Shown one piece after another: positions 61,802 to 64,000 of a stretch of 64,000 nucleotides of DNA. Made by a program: the position numbers and the translations under genes. The notes under the pieces were generated by a model. It was not told where the DNA came from. It saw nothing but the letters and a program-made list of their open reading frames with translations, and did not search any database. The DNA lies in contig JAFSEY010000014.1 of NCBI GenBank assembly GCA_017435485.1, forward strand, positions 28,675 through 92,674, in the 5' to 3' direction. The number at the start of each line of letters is the position of its first letter. Within the stretch, counting starts at the first letter, position 1. The DNA is from Bacilli bacterium. Its GTDB lineage: Bacteria; Bacillota_I; Bacilli_A; RF39; UBA660.

Positions 61802-62472
61802 TTCATCAACCCATTATCATAAAAGCTATAATATTTATCATTAGCAATAATTATATGATCTATAACCGGAATTTGTAATAAATCCCCTATTTTAATTAAT
61901 CTTTCCGTCGTTTCAATATCTATTTTAGAAGGAGTCGGCATTCCACCTGGATGATTATGCAATAATATAATTGTAGCACTAGAGCGAATAATCGCTTCTT
62001 TAAATATTTCGCGCGGATGAACGCTAAGATAATTCAAAGAACCAATAAATATCGTTTTATAAGTAATGATATTTTTTTGATTATCTAAAAAAACAACAAT
62101 AAAGTTTTCTTGTTTTTCTTTAATTAATAAATATTTAAAATATTCAAAAATTACTAAAGCACTATTAACTTTAATTGGCTTGTGATGAGATATTTGATAA
62201 GATCTTCGCCCTAGTTCTAAGGCAGCTAGTAAAGTAATAGCTTTTACTTCACCAACTCCTTTAATCTTGCTTAACTTATTTATCGATAGCAAATTTAAGT
62301 TTTCTACTATTTCTACTTGTTTTAAAATTTCTCTGGCTACATCCAAGGCTGAAGCAGAAATAGCCCCGGTTCTTAAAATGATAGCAATCAATTCTGAATC
62401 TGTTAAATTATTAATTCCATACTTTAAAGCTTTTTCTCTTGGTTTATCCTGTGTTGGCAAATCTTTTATCAT
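61798..62472 (-). CDS. radC: RadC/JAB-domain DNA repair-like protein
   Basis: A 224-residue protein: HhH-containing N-terminal part (SKIKGVGEVKAITLLAALELG) and a JAB metallo-domain with HNHPGGMPTPSKIDIETTERL (about 170-190), which has the His, Ser and Asp metal residues. A repair role is doubtful in general. In Bacillus radC precedes mreB; here it directly precedes mreC. Confidence 0.95.
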   Translation of the reverse strand: MIKDLPTQDKPREKALKYGINNLTDSELIAIILRTGAISASALDVAREILKQVEIVENLNLLSINKLSKIKGVGEVKAITLLAALELGRRSYQISHHKPIKVNSALVIFEYFKYLLIKEKQENFIVVFLDNQKNIITYKTIFIGSLNYLSVHPREIFKEAIIRSSATIILLHNHPGGMPTPSKIDIETTERLIKIGDLLQIPVIDHIIIANDKYYSFYDNGLMK

Positions 62473-62912
62473 ATTAATTCCTCACTTAATTTTGCTAATA
62501 AATCTTTATTAATATTAATATAAGTATCTTCGTTGAAACTTCGTTTTATTAATTCTTCATATTTTTTTAAATTTGTTAAGTAATTATTAGACACATCGAT
62601 TTTTTTACGATAATAATGATAATTATGTTTTTTAAAATAAGTTTCGTAGGCCAAAGTTACTTCCTCATCATATGAAACACCTATATATACTCGATATAAA
62701 TTTCCATCCTGAACAACTATTGCCTGCTCATATTTATTTTTTTCTAACAAAGCATTGGATTTGTCTTTAAACACACCACTTTGAAAAACGGTTATTTCAT
62801 CATTATCATTAATTACATCGTTAACGATTTTATCAACTCCGCTAAACATATAAAAAGCAAACAAGCCTCCAACCAAAATTGCTAATAGCGCTACCATAAA
62901 ATACTTTTTCAT
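62469..62912 (-). CDS. SpoIIB-like SPOR-domain protein
   Basis: A 147-residue protein with a membrane helix (4-22) and an extracytoplasmic domain (38-105) that fits the SPOR pattern: ITVFQSGVFKDKSNALLEK, then YRVYIGVSYDEEVTLAYETY and a Tyr-rich strand. SPOR domains bind denuded septal glycan. In Bacillus, spoIIB lies upstream of maf-radC-mreB, so synteny supports SpoIIB; it acts in engulfment. First gene of the operon, overlapping radC by 4 bp. Confidence 0.65.
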   Translation of the reverse strand: MKKYFMVALLAILVGGLFAFYMFSGVDKIVNDVINDNDEITVFQSGVFKDKSNALLEKNKYEQAIVVQDGNLYRVYIGVSYDEEVTLAYETYFKKHNYHYYRKKIDVSNNYLTNLKKYEELIKRSFNEDTYININKDLLAKLSEELI

Positions 62913-62984
62913 TTAATCACCTAATTAATTATAAAAATTCATATTTAAAAAAAATGTCATTTTCTAGCTAAATATCGGAATAAT

Positions 62985-63012
62985 TTGACAAAATCTAAAT
63001 ATAGTGTATAAT
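62985..63012 (+). promoter_or_regulatory. Promoter of rpsD
   Basis: TTGACA (62985-62990) and TATAAT (63007-63012), both perfect, 16-bp spacing. The rpsD leader starts at about 63019. Confidence 0.85.
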
Positions 63013-63018
63013 GTTTAT

Positions 63019-63176
63019 TGCAATTACGTATGGCAGGGTTATTAGAATTTATAATGTGTTTATTACGTTTTTGGTTTATAGTATTTAGGACTGCCCTAAA
63101 GAATTATTCTAAATAAACTCCCTATAACATTTTAATAACAAACCTTAAGTAGGCAAATATGAAAGAAAGGAGAAAA
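63019..63176 (+). promoter_or_regulatory. rpsD 5' leader, candidate S4-binding region
   Basis: A 160-nt untranslated leader in which TGGCAGGG (63030-63037) pairs with CTGCCC (63091-63096) to close a large hairpin. In Bacillus S4 represses its own mRNA through a structured leader, so this element is a candidate for the same control. Confidence 0.5.
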
Positions 63177-63179
63177 AAT

Positions 63180-63782
63180 ATGGCAAGATATACTGGTCCA
63201 GTTTATAAAAAGGGACGTCGTCTTAACTTTTCTATTTTAGAAAATGGTAAAGAATTAGCAAAACGTCCTTATGCACCTGGTCAACATGGTAATGATAGAA
63301 GAAAAAAATTAAGCGAATATGGTATTCAATTACAAGAAAAACAAAAAGTTCGTTTAATGTATGGTTTAAATGAAAAACAATTTAGAAAAGTTTTTGAAAA
63401 AGCTTCTTCTATGAAAGGCATTACTGGTGAAAATTTACTAAGATTATTAGAAAGTCGTTTAGACAATTTAGTATATCGTATGGGACTAGCAAGAACTAGA
63501 AGAGCTGCTCGTCAATTAGTTAACCATGGACACATTGCTGTCAATGGAATTAAAGTAGACATTCCTTCTTATACTTGTAAACCAAACGATGTAATCACTG
63601 TTAGAGAAAATTCTTTAGAACATCCAGCAGTTAAAGAAGCTTTAGAAGCTAATACAGCTCGTTTATCATTTGTTTCATTTGATGATAAAAAAATGTCTGG
63701 TGTTTATGTAAGATATCCTGATCGTAGTGAATTAAATCAAGAAATTAATGAAGCTTTAATCGTTGAATTCTACAACAGATAA
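63180..63782 (+). CDS. rpsD: Ribosomal protein uS4
   Basis: A 200-residue S4: [22 protein letters not shown] at the N-terminus, [24 protein letters not shown], and the S4 RNA-binding domain [28 protein letters not shown]. Start at 63180 follows GAAAGGAG; the frame is open further upstream without a better site. Monocistronic with a terminator. No zinc-binding Cys are present in the N-terminal part. Confidence 0.98.
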   Translation: MARYTGPVYKKGRRLNFSILENGKELAKRPYAPGQHGNDRRKKLSEYGIQLQEKQKVRLMYGLNEKQFRKVFEKASSMKGITGENLLRLLESRLDNLVYRMGLARTRRAARQLVNHGHIAVNGIKVDIPSYTCKPNDVITVRENSLEHPAVKEALEANTARLSFVSFDDKKMSGVYVRYPDRSELNQEINEALIVEFYNR

Positions 63783-63787
63783 TAATT

Positions 63788-63816
63788 AACCACGTTAAAC
63801 AACGTGGTTTTAATTT
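63788..63816 (+). terminator. Terminator of rpsD
   Basis: CCACGTT-AAAC-AACGTGG (63791-63808) followed by TTTTAATTTTT. Confidence 0.92.
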
Positions 63817-63825
63817 TTATAAAAG

Positions 63826-63860
63826 AAAAATACATTTGCAAAAAAGCAAATGTATTTTAT
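63826..63860. terminator. Second hairpin abutting the IS end
   Basis: AAATACATTTGC-AAAAAA-GCAAATGTATTT (about 63828-63857), a 12-bp stem with T or A residues on both sides, could stop transcription in both directions. It ends immediately before the IS inverted repeat. Confidence 0.65.
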
Positions 63861-64000
63861 TGAACTTGTCAATAAAAAGTAAACAGTAAAAAGTTACTAA
63901 TTGAACCCTAGTTGAGTTCTATACTCAATTGGGGTTTTATAATTTAATGCATAACTTGGTCTTAAGTAATTATGGTCATATATAATTGCATTTATATAAT
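63861..64000 (-). mobile_element. Terminal part of an IS3-family insertion sequence
   Basis: The sequence from 63861 begins TGAACTTGTCAATAAAAAGT, a TG-starting inverted-repeat-like end, followed inside by the 3' end of a transposase frame on the reverse strand. The element extends beyond the window, so length and the other repeat cannot be seen. Confidence 0.75.
63897..64000 (-). CDS. IS3-family transposase OrfB, C-terminal end (partial)
   Basis: 33 codons of the C-terminus are in the window, with YLRPSYALNYKTPIEYRTQ close to the end, the typical finish of the integrase core of IS3 transposases (R-P...L-x-Y-x-T-P-x-E-Y/F-R). The catalytic DDE residues lie outside the window. Confidence 0.8.
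   Translation of the reverse strand, partial: YINAIIYDHNYLRPSYALNYKTPIEYRTQLGFN

Noticed and set aside
63030..63116. 28-codon ORF inside the rpsD leader (begins MAGLLEFIM)
   Set aside because: No ribosome binding site precedes it, and it spans the paired TGGCAGGG/CTGCCC segments of the structured leader, so it is probably accidental.
1..64000. Mycoplasma genetic code (TGA = Trp)
   Set aside because: TGA ends several genes at the expected family length (comN, the M16 gene at 40380), and Trp is encoded by TGG.
1..64000. CRISPR arrays, tRNA or rRNA genes
   Set aside because: No regularly spaced direct repeats and no recognisable tRNA or rRNA segments were seen by eye on either strand.

Overview
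The window is a strongly AT-rich, gene-dense bacterial chromosome segment from a low-GC Gram-positive lineage (Bacilli sensu lato, probably an uncultured, host-associated relative of the Erysipelotrichales/RF39-type groups; this is inference). TGA acts as a stop codon (for example comN and the catalytic-less M16 gene), so the Mycoplasma code is not used. Ribosome binding sites are typically AGGTGAT or AGGAGG. Sporulation genes indicate a spore-former: sigK with a pro-sequence, spoIVFA-spoIVFB, a SpoVB-type flippase, a SpoIIM-like protein and a SpoIIB-like SPOR protein.

Layout. 1-5.1 kb: TIGR04086/DUF421/spoVB/comN/relA/dtd, the Bacillus order with secDF, recJ and apt missing. 5.2-13.1 kb: a T-box-controlled hisS-aspS-asnS-gatCAB operon whose specifier region reads GACAC (Asp and His codons overlapping). 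13.2-17.2 kb: an unrecognised gene, a HerA-type ATPase and a membrane-anchored protein. 17.3-20.4 kb: 6S RNA, tcdA, rarA, xerD. 20.4-25.3 kb: a 51-residue Asn/Ser/basic protein, GNAT, ZIP transporter, C26 amidase, HTH regulator, mnmA, spoIIM and a tiny membrane peptide. 25.3-27.6 kb: prepilin peptidase and an extended PilC. 27.7-31.4 kb: yqfQ-like, trmK, rpoD, dnaG. 31.5-37.6 kb: thioester-domain adhesin, RnfD, RnfC, uvrC. 37.7-44.5 kb: transglutaminase-like protein, YigZ-like, a YmfF/YmfH-type M16 pair, dGTPase-like HD protein, sigK, divIVA, sepF. 44.5-52 kb: DUF2207, lemA, and a compact Tad pilus operon (flp, two TadE-like, tadZ, tadA, tadB, tadC, RNHCP). 52-58.3 kb: DUF192, obg, asnA with its own T-box, two membrane proteins, a 13-codon ORF with an intrinsic terminator, and a second RelA/SpoT homologue. 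58.4-62.9 kb: rpmA-prp-rplU, then a tightly overlapping spoIIB-like/radC/mreC/mreD/spoIVFA/spoIVFB operon (mreB and minCD absent). 63-64 kb: rpsD with leader, then the end of an IS3-family element.

How the genes connect: the two RelA/SpoT homologues look complementary. The long one keeps a synthetase but has lost the HDxxED hydrolase motif; the short one keeps HDxxED but has a damaged synthetase and no regulatory tail. Two T-box leaders tie Asp/His/Asn tRNA charging to aminoacyl-tRNA supply and asparagine synthesis. SigK and its presumed processing machinery SpoIVFA/FB lie about 16 kb apart. The prepilin peptidase at 25-26 kb could serve the Tad pilins at 51-52 kb. No tRNA, rRNA, CRISPR array or prophage was recognised.
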